From: Chitinophagales bacterium
Lineage (GTDB): Bacteria; Bacteroidota; Bacteroidia; Chitinophagales; UBA10324
DNA: 64,000 nucleotides
Assembly (NCBI GenBank): GCA_025056305.1
Contig: JANWWJ010000044.1
Coordinates: 1 to 64,000, forward strand
Direction: 5' to 3'
Shown: piece after piece, positions 1-8,981 of the stretch
Layout of the letters: every line of letters begins with the position of its first letter
Position numbering within the stretch: position 1 is the first letter of the stretch
The notes under the pieces: generated by a model
The model's database searches: none
What the model was told of the DNA's origin: nothing
Seen by the model: the letters and a program-made list of their open reading frames with translations, nothing else
Program-made: the position numbers and the translations under genes

Positions 1-1
1 T

Positions 2-3000
2 TCCTGGTCCAATGGAAGCACAAGCGATATAGCTACCATAACTTCTCCAGGAACCTACACCGTAACGGTGACGGGGCCGAATGGCTGCACAGCTACGGAT
101 GTGCACACTGTTGTTTGCGCCTGCGGGGCACCTTGCCCCACCTGTGTGGACGGCGGCCCTTGTGATACAAACGGCAATCTGCAAACTCCCGTCACGCTAA
201 ATGCTCCTGCTTCCGGTACTTCATATCTGTGGAATACGGGGGCAACAACGTCATCTATATCCGTAAGTCAACCGGGAATTTATACCGTAACCGTAACGAA
301 TAGCAATAATCAGGCATGCCAGAGTATTCCTTACGGATTTTATGTTCACTGCACCGCCGATGTTTGCCCATTCAGTTCTTCGGGCAGTACGTGCACAGCC
401 AATCCACCTACGGTAAGCCAAGGAGCGAATTGTAATCAGTTTACCTTCACGGCAAACACGGATTGCAGCGGCACTCCGGCCTGGGGTTTTGGTGACGGAC
501 AAGGCGCATCAGGCACCACGGTAACCCACACCTTTACGCAGGCAGGGGTGTACCAGGTATGTTATCAGTTGGGAGGAACCGGGCCATGCGATCCGCCCAC
601 CGGAGCCTGCACCACTGTAACTGTGCCGGTAGCCGCCGATTTTATTTCTTACGTGAACTGCAACACGGTTTCGTTTACTCAGTTGGCAACCGTGTTGTCG
701 CCGGCCACCATAAGTTCTTATTCCTGGAGTTTTGGAGACCCCAGTAACAGCACTTCCACTGCTCAAAATCCAACATTTACTTACCCGGGGGGCGGAACCT
801 ATAACGTTGCGCTTACCGTTACTACCAACTCGGGCTGCACAGCAACTGTCACGAAACCGGTAACCCTCGCTGGCCCGAACGTAACAGCCACTATAGCATC
901 CAGCGCCTGCAATCAGCCGGTGAACTTTTCTGCGTCGGCATCATCTAATGTGCCCATAACCGGCTGGCTTTGGAATTTCGGCGATAACCAGGGCTCCACG
1001 ATTCAGAATCCACAACATACCTATAATGTGCCAAGCTGCACCACCTTTAATGTTGCGGTTACTGCCACCGATGGCAATGGCTGCCAGGCTACAGCAACAG
1101 GTCAAATTACGGTTTGCCCGCCACCTCCGCAATTTAATTTGATTTACACATCCCCGGGATGTGGCAGCGTTCTGTTGGATGCTGGTTCAGGATACACTTC
1201 TTATCAATGGTATTTGAATGGCAATCCGATAAGCGGCGCGACATCGCAAACCTATACGGCCACCACCAGCGGCACCTATTCCTGCGAAGTAACCGATAAC
1301 AACGGATGCCTAATTGGGAGCAACCCGGCTAACATAGTGGTGAATCCGCTGCCGGCGTTGAACATTACCGTTTCACCTGTTCCGATCTGTGCTGGTCAGC
1401 CGCTTACTCTTTCCTCAGGGCTTGCTGCCTCTGCCGGTTATATCATTGATTGGTTTGATGCGTCCAACACTCTGATAGGGTCAGGTGCAACGTTGCCTCT
1501 TGGTCCACTGACAGGAGGAAGTTACACCTATTCAGCTACGGCCATTGATCCCGCAACCAATTGCACTACTCAGGCACCTAAAACGTTCACGGTTCATACG
1601 CCGCCAACGGTTTCGGTAACCAATTCACAGCCGCTGGGCATTTGCGCTCCGGCTACGGTTACCGTTACCGCTACGGCCAATCCTTCCAACGTAAGCTATT
1701 TGTGGAATACCGGCCAAGCCAGTTCATCCATAACCGTTGCCAGCGGAGGCGCCTACACGGTAACCGTGACGGATGCTAACGGCTGCACGGCCTCGGCTAC
1801 TGATGTAGTCGTCATTCATCCATTGCCTGACCTGAGCATGCTGCCCATTGGTTGTGCCAAAGGATGCCTGCCTGACACCATTCATGGCCCGCCGGGTATG
1901 GCCGTTTACGACTGGCAGATCAATCAGGTAAGCGTCAGCAATGCTCAGGACCTCATTCTGACACCGGCCCTGATGCCTACGCTGAACGTACCCTACATCA
2001 TCACATTGATTGCCACTACCACAAACGGCTGCACGGATTCCACTTCATTTGAATACACTCCGGAACCCTGCCCCGATTCGGTCAAATGCTTTACCATTGA
2101 AGATTCGTTGGTATGCAATCCCGACGGCAGCTATTCGCTGCAGCTTAATGTTACCAACAATCACTCATCGGCCTCGGCGGCTATCTACCTGCATGACTTC
2201 ACCCCAGGCTTTACCATCAACGGCCTGCCTTATTACGTTCAATTCCTGTACGTGCCTTCCGGAGGCAGCTCGGGCTGGTTCCCTGTTCCCGCTTTAACCC
2301 TTTCTCCGGGCCAGGCTGACACCTTCTGCTTCAAAGCCCTTATCATTTTTGGCGATACCTGCTGCTGCGACAGCATCTGCATTCCACTGCCCGACTGCAA
2401 TCCTTGCGAAAACGTCAGTGTGAGTGCAACTCCTGAGGCCGGCAATCAGCAAAACGCTGGCTGCTGCGCTCAGATTGATATTACCAATAATTTCATTCCC
2501 AACTACTTCACCGGCGTTCAGGTGGTGCCGGTTACGCCGGGAGCTTCCATCGGCAGCGTTTCGCTGGGCAGCGGGGGCACCGGCTGGTTTACCTCCGGCA
2601 CATCGGCCCAGATGTCGTTCTATCCGCCAACAGGCTTTATCCCCACAGGCACCATCAACGACCTGTTTACCCTGTGCCTGAACCTGCAGGTAAACACGCC
2701 GGCGCCGCAAATCGTGCTGTTTAACTGGCTGACCAATTCCTCCACCAATCAGGACAGCATCGTTTGCGTGGATACCCTCATCTTCGACTGCGATGCCCCG
2801 CAGCCCAATCCTTGTGGGGAAATTGAAGATACCATCATCTGCGAGCAGCCCGGCACCTATGTTTATACTTTCACCCTGACCAACAACAGCGCCTTTCCGG
2901 TTCATACCGCCATCATTGACTACCTGAACCCGGTCAGCATCGGAATGCCCATCATCTATTTCTTCAATCCGGCATTGCAGCCGGGACAGACGTCGGCACC

Positions 3001-4429
3001 CATTTCCGTCACCCTCAACACTTCGCTGCCGCCCGGCACACAGGTCTGCTACCACATGACCCTGCTGGACAGCATCGGCTGTTGCTGCCTGTCAATGGAT
3101 ACGGTATGCTTCACCCTGCCCGACTGCCCCGACTCATTATGTGCCTGCGGCGACTGGAATACCTGGCAGATTGCTCACAGTGGACTAATCGAGACGGTTA
3201 CCTGCGGTACGTTGCTGATGTTTAGCTCCGGCACTACGCTCAACTTCACTCCGGCAAATCCACCCTGCCAAGGTGGGGCTAATTGCCAGCCCACGGTGCA
3301 GTGGGAATTGTATTACGGCAATACGGTCACCACAGGCACCGGCTACCCGTCGTTCACCGTTACCGGGCAGGGCGTTTATACGCTGAATATCTACGGAAGC
3401 TGCAACGGACAGCCTTGTCCGCCCTGTGTGTTCGATATGGAGGTTACCGGCGACCCCTCCTGCGTGTGCGTAGGGTGGGAAGGGCCGCGATTCGTCAGCG
3501 TAGGCTCGACAACCTATGCTCTCAACAAGTGCGGCGCAACGCTTAACGGATATGTTGGCGATGTGGTTCAGGTTTCCGGATTTTTCCTCTGCCAGTCTAA
3601 TGCCGGGCCGTGCCTGGCGGATTACAACTGGCAGGTAACGGATGCTGCTGCAAACGTTATCTCCTCCGGCAGCGGCTTTCCGGCATTCTTCTCTCCGCCA
3701 CTGCCAGGCTTTTATACGTTCACGGTTATTCCGGTTTGCGGCACCACGGCTTGCGATACGTGTACCATCAACTTCAACATTTTCCTGCCGGTTGACTCCT
3801 GCACCTGCGGCCAATGGGGTGATTTCACCGTAACGACCAGTGAGGCATCGTACATCTATCAGGCTTGCGGCAGCAAATACTGGTCAGAAACAAAAGTTCC
3901 CATCACGCTTAGCGGAGATTACTATTGCCAGGGTGGAAGCTGCAGTGCTATGCTTTCATGGGTAGTCCGGCGTAACGGAGTGAATTACACCAGTGGCAGC
4001 GGCATGCCGATTTCGTTCACCCCTGTTATAGCCGGGAACTACACCGTGGGTATAATGGCAATGTGCAATGGCCAAATGTGTGGCAGATGCCGTTTCCAAT
4101 TTAAAGTTACCGATGGTTTTGCTCCGCAATGGCCTGAAACCGCCAAACCCGAAGTCAGCGAAACCGGCAGAGCGGCACTGTCCATGCGCCTGGAACCCAA
4201 TCCCGCTTTTGACCACGTAAAAGTGACGTTGGAATCGCCTGGCGATGATGCAGGACAGTTAATGCTCACCAATGAACTGGGTGTAGTTGTGCTTCGAACC
4301 GATCTGACGTTGCGGACTGGCATCAACGAGTATGAATTGAGACTGCCTGCCTTGGGTAGCGGCTGGTATGTCGTTCATTTCAACGGGCTGAATGGCCGCA
4401 CCTTCAAACAGCTGATCATAGCCAGGTAA
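2..4429 (+). CDS. Giant secreted Cys-rich PKD-domain protein with T9SS sorting domain (5' end outside window)
   Basis: The reading frame is open to the window edge, so the N-terminus and signal peptide are missing; about 1,475 residues are visible. The order is: several PKD or Ig-like beta-sandwich domains with the YxWxFGD and GxYxVxVT signatures (roughly the first 600 residues); three Cys-rich modules ending in CCC and LPDC patterns; three repeats beginning CxCGxW; and a C-terminal sorting domain of about 75 residues that starts LEPNPAFD and ends in a short basic tail. Such domains direct export by the type IX secretion system and attachment to the cell surface in Bacteroidota. The PKD and SprB-like architecture suggests an adhesin or surface-matrix protein, but no catalytic motif is seen and the ligand is unknown. 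A strong terminator follows. Confidence 0.9.
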   Translation, partial: SWSNGSTSDIATITSPGTYTVTVTGPNGCTATDVHTVVCACGAPCPTCVDGGPCDTNGNLQTPVTLNAPASGTSYLWNTGATTSSISVSQPGIYTVTVTNSNNQACQSIPYGFYVHCTADVCPFSSSGSTCTANPPTVSQGANCNQFTFTANTDCSGTPAWGFGDGQGASGTTVTHTFTQAGVYQVCYQLGGTGPCDPPTGACTTVTVPVAADFISYVNCNTVSFTQLATVLSPATISSYSWSFGDPSNSTSTAQNPTFTYPGGGTYNVALTVTTNSGCTATVTKPVTLAGPNVTATIASSACNQPVNFSASASSNVPITGWLWNFGDNQGSTIQNPQHTYNVPSCTTFNVAVTATDGNGCQATATGQITVCPPPPQFNLIYTSPGCGSVLLDAGSGYTSYQWYLNGNPISGATSQTYTATTSGTYSCEVTDNNGCLIGSNPANIVVNPLPALNITVSPVPICAGQPLTLSSGLAASAGYIIDWFDASNTLIGSGATLPLGPLTGGSYTYSATAIDPATNCTTQAPKTFTVHTPPTVSVTNSQPLGICAPATVTVTATANPSNVSYLWNTGQASSSITVASGGAYTVTVTDANGCTASATDVVVIHPLPDLSMLPIGCAKGCLPDTIHGPPGMAVYDWQINQVSVSNAQDLILTPALMPTLNVPYIITLIATTTNGCTDSTSFEYTPEPCPDSVKCFTIEDSLVCNPDGSYSLQLNVTNNHSSASAAIYLHDFTPGFTINGLPYYVQFLYVPSGGSSGWFPVPALTLSPGQADTFCFKALIIFGDTCCCDSICIPLPDCNPCENVSVSATPEAGNQQNAGCCAQIDITNNFIPNYFTGVQVVPVTPGASIGSVSLGSGGTGWFTSGTSAQMSFYPPTGFIPTGTINDLFTLCLNLQVNTPAPQIVLFNWLTNSSTNQDSIVCVDTLIFDCDAPQPNPCGEIEDTIICEQPGTYVYTFTLTNNSAFPVHTAIIDYLNPVSIGMPIIYFFNPALQPGQTSAPISVTLNTSLPPGTQVCYHMTLLDSIGCCCLSMDTVCFTLPDCPDSLCACGDWNTWQIAHSGLIETVTCGTLLMFSSGTTLNFTPANPPCQGGANCQPTVQWELYYGNTVTTGTGYPSFTVTGQGVYTLNIYGSCNGQPCPPCVFDMEVTGDPSCVCVGWEGPRFVSVGSTTYALNKCGATLNGYVGDVVQVSGFFLCQSNAGPCLADYNWQVTDAAANVISSGSGFPAFFSPPLPGFYTFTVIPVCGTTACDTCTINFNIFLPVDSCTCGQWGDFTVTTSEASYIYQACGSKYWSETKVPITLSGDYYCQGGSCSAMLSWVVRRNGVNYTSGSGMPISFTPVIAGNYTVGIMAMCNGQMCGRCRFQFKVTDGFAPQWPETAKPEVSETGRAALSMRLEPNPAFDHVKVTLESPGDDAGQLMLTNELGVVVLRTDLTLRTGINEYELRLPALGSGWYVVHFNGLNGRTFKQLIIAR
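2087..3127 (+). repeat. Protein-level repeat region: three Cys-rich TNN/CCC modules
   Basis: Inside the giant T9SS protein, three diverged modules begin near 2087, 2405 and 2813. The first and third share the plan: paired Cys near the start with an acidic ED, a TNN triplet, a PGQ motif, a CCC cluster and a closing LPDC. The middle one keeps the early Cys, CC and TNN features but is more diverged. These are amino-acid-level repeats; I did not see long identical DNA. Confidence 0.6.
3140..4117 (+). repeat. Protein-level tandem repeat: three CxCGxW modules of about 106-113 residues
   Basis: Units run about 3140-3460, 3461-3799 and 3800-4117. Each starts with CxC and a nearby Trp, then a CG or TCG step, a C..G..C segment, a single W, a G-x-G-x-P turn, a GxY strand and a closing C-N/G-G/T-x-x-C-x-x-C cluster. 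The repeated Cys spacing suggests disulfide-stabilised extracellular domains. I do not recognise a named family. Confidence 0.7.
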
Positions 4430-4453
4430 TCTGGTTGTTTCTTAGTGAATGAT

Positions 4454-4489
4454 GCGGGGGGCTCGCCTGCGGCGAGCCCCCCGCTTTTT
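4454..4489 (+). terminator. Rho-independent terminator after the T9SS protein
   Basis: A perfect 14-bp G+C-rich stem (4454-4467 with 4471-4484), a TGC loop and a run of five T on the plus strand. It lies 24 bases after the stop codon and just before the 3' end of the converging ferredoxin reductase-like gene. Confidence 0.92.
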
Positions 4490-4509
4490 AATCATTCCCA
4501 ATCCAACCC

Positions 4510-5232
4510 TCACCCATATAACTCCACATGAATCTGCCGAGGCGTGTAGCCCATCTGCAACAGGCGATGACGCGCTTCATCAATCATATTGCGCCAGCCG
4601 CACAGAAAAAAATGGGCCGGACGCAGGTCGGCAAACAGCTCTTCGTAAATGGCATGAACGTAGCCGCGCCGCCCAGTGTAATCGGGCGAGGATTCCCGCG
4701 ACAAGGTGTAGTGATACTCAAATCCCGGCAACTCCTGCTGCAGGCGCTCAAAATCATCGCGGTATAGCAATCCGCTTTTGTACCGCGTACCGAACACCAG
4801 GAAAATGTGCTTGTGGGGCCTGGGGCGCTTAGCCAAATCGAGCAACATACTGCGAAAAGGTGCTACACCGGTATTCGTGGCAATCAGGCACAGGTCAGTG
4901 ACAATTTCTGCTGGAAGTACAAAGGTGCCTTGTGGCCCTCTATACTGCACTACAGTGCCGGGTTCCACCTGTTCCCAAAAGTAGCGGGAAGCTGCTCCGC
5001 CCGGCACGTGTTTGATAACCAGTTCCATCGTGTTGCCGTTGGGAGCATTAGCTAAAGAGTAACTGCGCCATCGCCGAATTCGTTTTTCGTGAATCGGTAA
5101 ATCCAGTGTAATGAATTGACCGGGCTTGAATTCCACCGACCCGTCAATCGCTTCCAAAAAAAAGCGACGCGTGTCGTCGGTCAGATCTTCAAAACTGCTC
5201 ACTCGGGCCAACCGCCATTGCTCAATAGCCAT
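4510..5232 (-). CDS. Ferredoxin/flavodoxin--NADP+ reductase-like flavoprotein
   Basis: 240 residues, usual for a compact two-domain FNR. The N-terminal FAD-binding barrel carries the RxYSLA signature (about residues 56-61) that contacts the flavin, followed by a GGAASR segment. The NAD(P)-binding half has TNTGVAPFRSM (about 119-130) and a CGW motif near residue 211. The family moves electrons between NAD(P)H and ferredoxin, flavodoxin or another acceptor; the partner cannot be read from the sequence. It is monocistronic: about 100 bases separate it from the upstream ComB-like gene, and it converges on the T9SS gene. A phenol hydroxylase or nitric-oxide-dioxygenase type reductase lacking its iron-sulfur or globin domain is the main alternative. 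Confidence 0.85.
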   Translation of the reverse strand: MAIEQWRLARVSSFEDLTDDTRRFFLEAIDGSVEFKPGQFITLDLPIHEKRIRRWRSYSLANAPNGNTMELVIKHVPGGAASRYFWEQVEPGTVVQYRGPQGTFVLPAEIVTDLCLIATNTGVAPFRSMLLDLAKRPRPHKHIFLVFGTRYKSGLLYRDDFERLQQELPGFEYHYTLSRESSPDYTGRRGYVHAIYEELFADLRPAHFFLCGWRNMIDEARHRLLQMGYTPRQIHVELYG

Positions 5233-5337
5233 GAATGATGTTTTGGCTTTTCGGTGAATTACCCCAAAGTAACTACAGGAATGCAGCCTTGCCGTCAGAT
5301 CTCAATTTAATTGTGTCCAAAAAAGTATTGATGGATT

Positions 5338-6108
5338 TTATGGCCTGAGCGGTCCCAAGACGAAGAATTCGCCCTCCAAATCGCGACGAATGTCGGCTTT
5401 CATCAGTGCCCCATCTTTCAAAATAGGCACAACGTCGGTCAGGTCAGGTCGTAGGCAATACTTCACGTCGTTGACCACCCCTAAGTGAGCCAGCCGCCGG
5501 TAGTGAGAGGATTGCTTAACAAAATGCATCATATTTCGGCGAGAGTTCAAGTAAAGTTTTTCTGCAGCAAAGGCAGCGTCGGAATCTACCAGAAAATACT
5601 CTTTGGTGTGATGAATGACTGCTCCGGCAAAAATCGTATCCTCCAGATTAAACTTGTTTCGCCAACCAGAACACAGCAGCAGGGTATCACGTCCTTCGCT
5701 GATAAGCCATCGGGTTAATGCCGAAAAGTTGATAAATGCGCCGGCCACAACCTGATGGGCATCCTGTGCGAGCTTGATGGCCCGCGTGCCGTTGGTGGTG
5801 GTCAGCACCAGAATTTTGCCTTTAACCACCCCATTCATGAATTCAAAAGGTGAATTCCCGAAATCAAAGCCTTCCACCCGCCGCCCATTGCGTTCCCCTG
5901 CAAGAATGTGGTTTTCCTTTCCTCGATAGCGCATACATTCTTCAATAGTTTCTACCGGTATAACTTTCTCGGCTCCCTGGTCCAGGGCCACACACATGGT
6001 AGTGGTTGCCCGCAGTACATCCACCACCACCACAACTTTGTCGTCCACAGGGTACAGTGGCAGCAATGCGGGACTGAGGCAAACTTCCAAGATGGCTTTA
6101 TCGGGCAT
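5338..6108 (-). CDS. 2-phosphosulfolactate phosphatase family protein (ComB-like)
   Basis: 256 residues with ComB-family hallmarks: VVDVLRATTT (about 28-37), GERNG (71-75), GNSP (84-87) and a TTTNGTRA segment. The archetype removes phosphate from 2-phosphosulfolactate in archaeal coenzyme M synthesis. Bacterial homologues are common and their substrate is often unproven; no other coenzyme M gene is visible here. Its ATG lies 3 bases after the gcvT stop, so the two are probably co-transcribed from the gcvT promoter. Confidence 0.85.
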   Translation of the reverse strand: MPDKAILEVCLSPALLPLYPVDDKVVVVVDVLRATTTMCVALDQGAEKVIPVETIEECMRYRGKENHILAGERNGRRVEGFDFGNSPFEFMNGVVKGKILVLTTTNGTRAIKLAQDAHQVVAGAFINFSALTRWLISEGRDTLLLCSGWRNKFNLEDTIFAGAVIHHTKEYFLVDSDAAFAAEKLYLNSRRNMMHFVKQSSHYRRLAHLGVVNDVKYCLRPDLTDVVPILKDGALMKADIRRDLEGEFFVLGPLRP

Positions 6109-6111
6109 GAA

Positions 6112-7200
6112 TTACGTTTTGGGTTGAAGAAAGGGCATGCGGCTTATGCGGGCGGCTACTTTCTGCCCCCGAATCAACACATTAACCTGCCTGCCTTCCT
6201 GCGCAATATCTGTCGATACATATGCCATGCCGATGCCCTGCTGCAGGGTGGGAGAGTGGCATCCGCTGGTGACTTTACCGATGCGCTGTTCCTGCTCATC
6301 AACGATGTCGTAACCGGTGCGTGGAATCCCTTTTTCCAGCATGACAAACCCAACCAGCTTGCGCGTTAGGCCTTCACGTTTTTGTGCCATAAGAGCGTTA
6401 CGGCCAATGAATTCTTTATCCCAATAGATGAGCCAGCTTAAGCCAGCCTCCAGGGGTGTGGTGGTTTCATCGATGTCGTTGCCGTAAAGGCGGTAGCATA
6501 CCTCTTGTCGAAGCGTATCGCGTGCACCCAGACCTGCAGGTAACAAGCCGATTGCTTGCCCACTCTGCATTATTTGTTTCCATAAACTTTCTGCATGAAT
6601 ATTTTCGAAATATATCTCGAAGCCGCCGGCTCCGGTATAACCCGTGCGCGACACCAGAACGTTACGCACGCCGCCAAAGACGGTGCGCACAAATTTGTAG
6701 TAGGCAATTTGCGAAAGGTCTGTTTGAGTGAGCGGCTGAAGAATCGGCAAAGCCAAAGGCCCCTGTACAGCCAACAAACCCGCTTGATCGCTGATGTTGA
6801 TGAGCTCAGCTCCTTCTTCGTTGTGTGCGGTGATCCATGCCCAATCTTTTTCGATGTTTGCGGCATTGACCACCATCATGTAGGAATACTCCTGCAACCG
6901 GTACAACAACAAATCGTCGATCACCCCACCGTGCTCATTGGTCATACACGTGTATTGCACATCGCCAATGGCCAGGCGGGAAACGTTGTTGGTGGTGATT
7001 CGCTCCAGCAACATCAAAGCTTTTGGACCCCGGACGATGAATTCCCCCATGTGCGATACATCGAACATGCCAGCCCGCTGCCGCACTGCTTGGTGCTCTT
7101 CTGTAATGCTGGAATAATACACGGGCATAGCAAACCCGGCAAAATCGGTCATCCGTGCACCTGAGGCCACATGCACCTCATACAGTGTTGTTCTTTTCAT
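6112..7200 (-). CDS. gcvT: Glycine cleavage system aminomethyltransferase (T-protein)
   Basis: 362 residues, the normal length. T-protein takes the aminomethyl group from lipoylated H-protein and, with tetrahydrofolate, releases ammonia and methylene-THF. Visible marks are the N-terminal R-T-x-L-Y/H start, the DVSHMGE segment, a GxTGYTGAGGFEIY-like signature and a C-terminal GxVTSGxxSPTL-like segment. I chose the ATG at 7200 over one eight codons upstream because family members start at this point and a promoter-like TATATTTG lies at 7208-7215. The H- and P-protein genes are not next to it. comB-like follows after 3 bases. Confidence 0.95.
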   Translation of the reverse strand: MKRTTLYEVHVASGARMTDFAGFAMPVYYSSITEEHQAVRQRAGMFDVSHMGEFIVRGPKALMLLERITTNNVSRLAIGDVQYTCMTNEHGGVIDDLLLYRLQEYSYMMVVNAANIEKDWAWITAHNEEGAELINISDQAGLLAVQGPLALPILQPLTQTDLSQIAYYKFVRTVFGGVRNVLVSRTGYTGAGGFEIYFENIHAESLWKQIMQSGQAIGLLPAGLGARDTLRQEVCYRLYGNDIDETTTPLEAGLSWLIYWDKEFIGRNALMAQKREGLTRKLVGFVMLEKGIPRTGYDIVDEQEQRIGKVTSGCHSPTLQQGIGMAYVSTDIAQEGRQVNVLIRGQKVAARISRMPFLQPKT

Positions 7201-7207
7201 GCGCAGG

Positions 7208-7215
7208 CAAATATA
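7208..7215 (-). promoter_or_regulatory. Bacteroidota -7 promoter element for gcvT
   Basis: On the minus strand the sequence reads TATATTTG, a perfect match to the TAnnTTTG consensus, with only 7 bases before the gcvT ATG. No good -33 TTTG is seen at the usual spacing. The short distance implies a very short or absent 5' leader. Confidence 0.6.
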
Positions 7216-8019
7216 AAAGTCCAACCAGCCAAGGCGAGGTTTTGCTATGGTTCTTCAGTCGTTTCGTCAAAGCTGTTTTGTTCGTTGATGACATTCCTAA
7301 ATGGTCATGGCAGTTTGCAAGACAAAAACATGAGCGCCAGCAACCCCCATCGCAAACAAGGAAAAACAGCGGGGCATGCTTCAAAAAGATGCGGTCAAAT
7401 CGGCAATAAAGAGCTTTTTATATAATCAAAAAATCACCATACTTATACAATCGTCATGCGCACATAAGCCTGAATATTTGCGTCCCGTTCGTGAAATCAT
7501 TATGTTAGGCACTTCTTTTGACCAACAGAACTTTAAAGCGCTCTGTGAAGTTGGTTGACGGTGATGTGAAATACCCTGCCCCGATCTTATATACCGCCCG
7601 ATCTGTTTCTGGTTCTTGATTACATACCTTTTGAGCAGCAGTCAAGTGCACCAAAGCATCTGCACATAAACCCCTACACTGAATTAGAGCTCCGTAAATA
7701 AGAAAGGCTTAATTCTTGAACATAATTTCCTAAGCGTATAGGGTGAATTTTCTTTCGCAAATCCGAGTCCGCGAAGGGCCTTGTGGTCTTGCTTCTTACC
7801 TAAAAGTCTATATGCAGCCTGCAACAGTAGCAACTTTTATGCAATCAAAAAGCAGTGCCGATTACTCTTGTTCATAATTCCGCTGTATCAGGTGTTCTTT
7901 GTATACCTGCGACAAAACCCGTGCATCCTTGCTTTGTTGATTTGCCAGGCTAAATGGATAGATACTACTACAGCTAAGGGCTGGCTTCTGCCTATTTTCG
8001 TCCTACATAATTATTTCTG
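7216..8019. other. 0.8-kb intergenic region without recognisable gene
   Basis: Divergent spacer between gcvT and the lpxD-like gene. The open frames in it are 60-85 codons long, overlap one another and show no family motif or leader that I trust. I looked for tRNA, tmRNA, RNase P and SRP RNA signatures and saw none. It could hold an unknown small RNA or decayed sequence. The last bases before 8020 include TATTTTCG (7993-8000), one mismatch from the -7 consensus, and may be part of the lpxD-like promoter. Confidence 0.5.
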
Positions 8020-8973
8020 ATGGAACTGCACCCCCCTGTCCCCCTCCAGCAAGTGGCCCGCCTGATCAATGCAGAACTTATTGGTGATGCCTCTTTTCCC
8101 GTAACGGGAATTAACGAAATTCATATGGTTCGCCCTGGCGATGTGACCTTTGTGGATCACCCTAAATATTACAAGAAGGCATTTACCTCCGCGGCATCAG
8201 TTATCATCATCAATCACCGAAGCACACCGCCTGCCGGAAAACATTTACTGGTTTGTCCTGATCCATTTGAAGCCTACAATACGTTGGTGAATCACTATTG
8301 TCCGGAATTGCTTTTTCAGCCATCGCCTTCCCAAAGCATGGTTGATGCAACGGCCCAGATCGGAGAAGGCACTTTGATCATGCCGGGCACCTTCATCGGG
8401 CCTCAGGTGCGCATCGGTAAAAATTGCCGCATCCACAGCAACGTCAGCATTTATGCGCGTTGTGTGATCGGAGATCATGCCGTTATTCATTCAGGTACTG
8501 TTATTGGAGCCGATGCTTTTTACTTTAAAAAATACCCCGATGGCAGCTATCGCAAGATGCAATCCTGCGGCCGTGTCGTTATCGGCAGTCATGTAGAAAT
8601 TGGGGCCTGTTGCACCATTGATCGGGGTGTTTCAGCCGACACAATCATCAGCGACGGTTGCAAGCTGGACAACCATGTGCACATCGGTCACGACACATAC
8701 ATCGGACCTAACTGCCTGTTTGCTGCACATGTGGCTGTGGCAGGCGTAACGCGCATTGAAGAAGGGGTGACGCTGTGGGGGCAGGTGGGCGTCAACAAAG
8801 ATCTGGTTATTGGCCCGCGCGCTGTTGTGTATGCCCAGTCGGGGGTATCCGGCAGCCTAAAGGGCGGCAAGACCTATTTCGGCAGCCCGGCCATTCCTGC
8901 AGAAGAAAAACTTCATGAGCTGCGTTGGCTGCGACGTCAGGTTCAACAAAACAGTGTTAAAAAAAATAAATAA
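8020..8973 (+). CDS. LpxD-like UDP-3-O-acylglucosamine N-acyltransferase
   Basis: 317 residues. An N-terminal uridine-binding-like domain (about 1-100, with GINEI and RPGDVTFVDHPKY) is followed by a left-handed beta-helix of hexapeptide repeats (about 108-290) and a short helical tail. HIGHD (221-225) contains the His expected to act as base. LpxD adds a 3-hydroxyacyl chain to the 2-amino group of UDP-3-O-acylglucosamine in lipid A synthesis. It is somewhat shorter than usual LpxD (about 340) and lies away from lpxC, fabZ and lpxA, so it may be a second, diverged paralogue acting on lipid A or another amino sugar. The next gene starts 8 bases downstream. Confidence 0.8.
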   Translation: MELHPPVPLQQVARLINAELIGDASFPVTGINEIHMVRPGDVTFVDHPKYYKKAFTSAASVIIINHRSTPPAGKHLLVCPDPFEAYNTLVNHYCPELLFQPSPSQSMVDATAQIGEGTLIMPGTFIGPQVRIGKNCRIHSNVSIYARCVIGDHAVIHSGTVIGADAFYFKKYPDGSYRKMQSCGRVVIGSHVEIGACCTIDRGVSADTIISDGCKLDNHVHIGHDTYIGPNCLFAAHVAVAGVTRIEEGVTLWGQVGVNKDLVIGPRAVVYAQSGVSGSLKGGKTYFGSPAIPAEEKLHELRWLRRQVQQNSVKKNK

Positions 8974-8981
8974 GATATTTT

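Noticed and set aside
2294-3055. 253-codon open frame on the minus strand inside the giant T9SS gene
   Set aside because: The plus-strand frame is clearly coding with domain signatures; the antisense frame has no motif and is an effect of codon use.
3185-3814. 209-codon antisense open frame in the same gene
   Set aside because: Same reason; no family pattern or leader.
7466-7510. attC-like sequence ending in GTTAGGC
   Set aside because: The other half, RYYYAAC, is poor, there is no integrase or cassette series, and one core word arises by chance.
7178-7558. Short open frames in the gcvT-lpxD spacer
   Set aside because: Overlapping frames on both strands with no motif, signal peptide or promoter fit.
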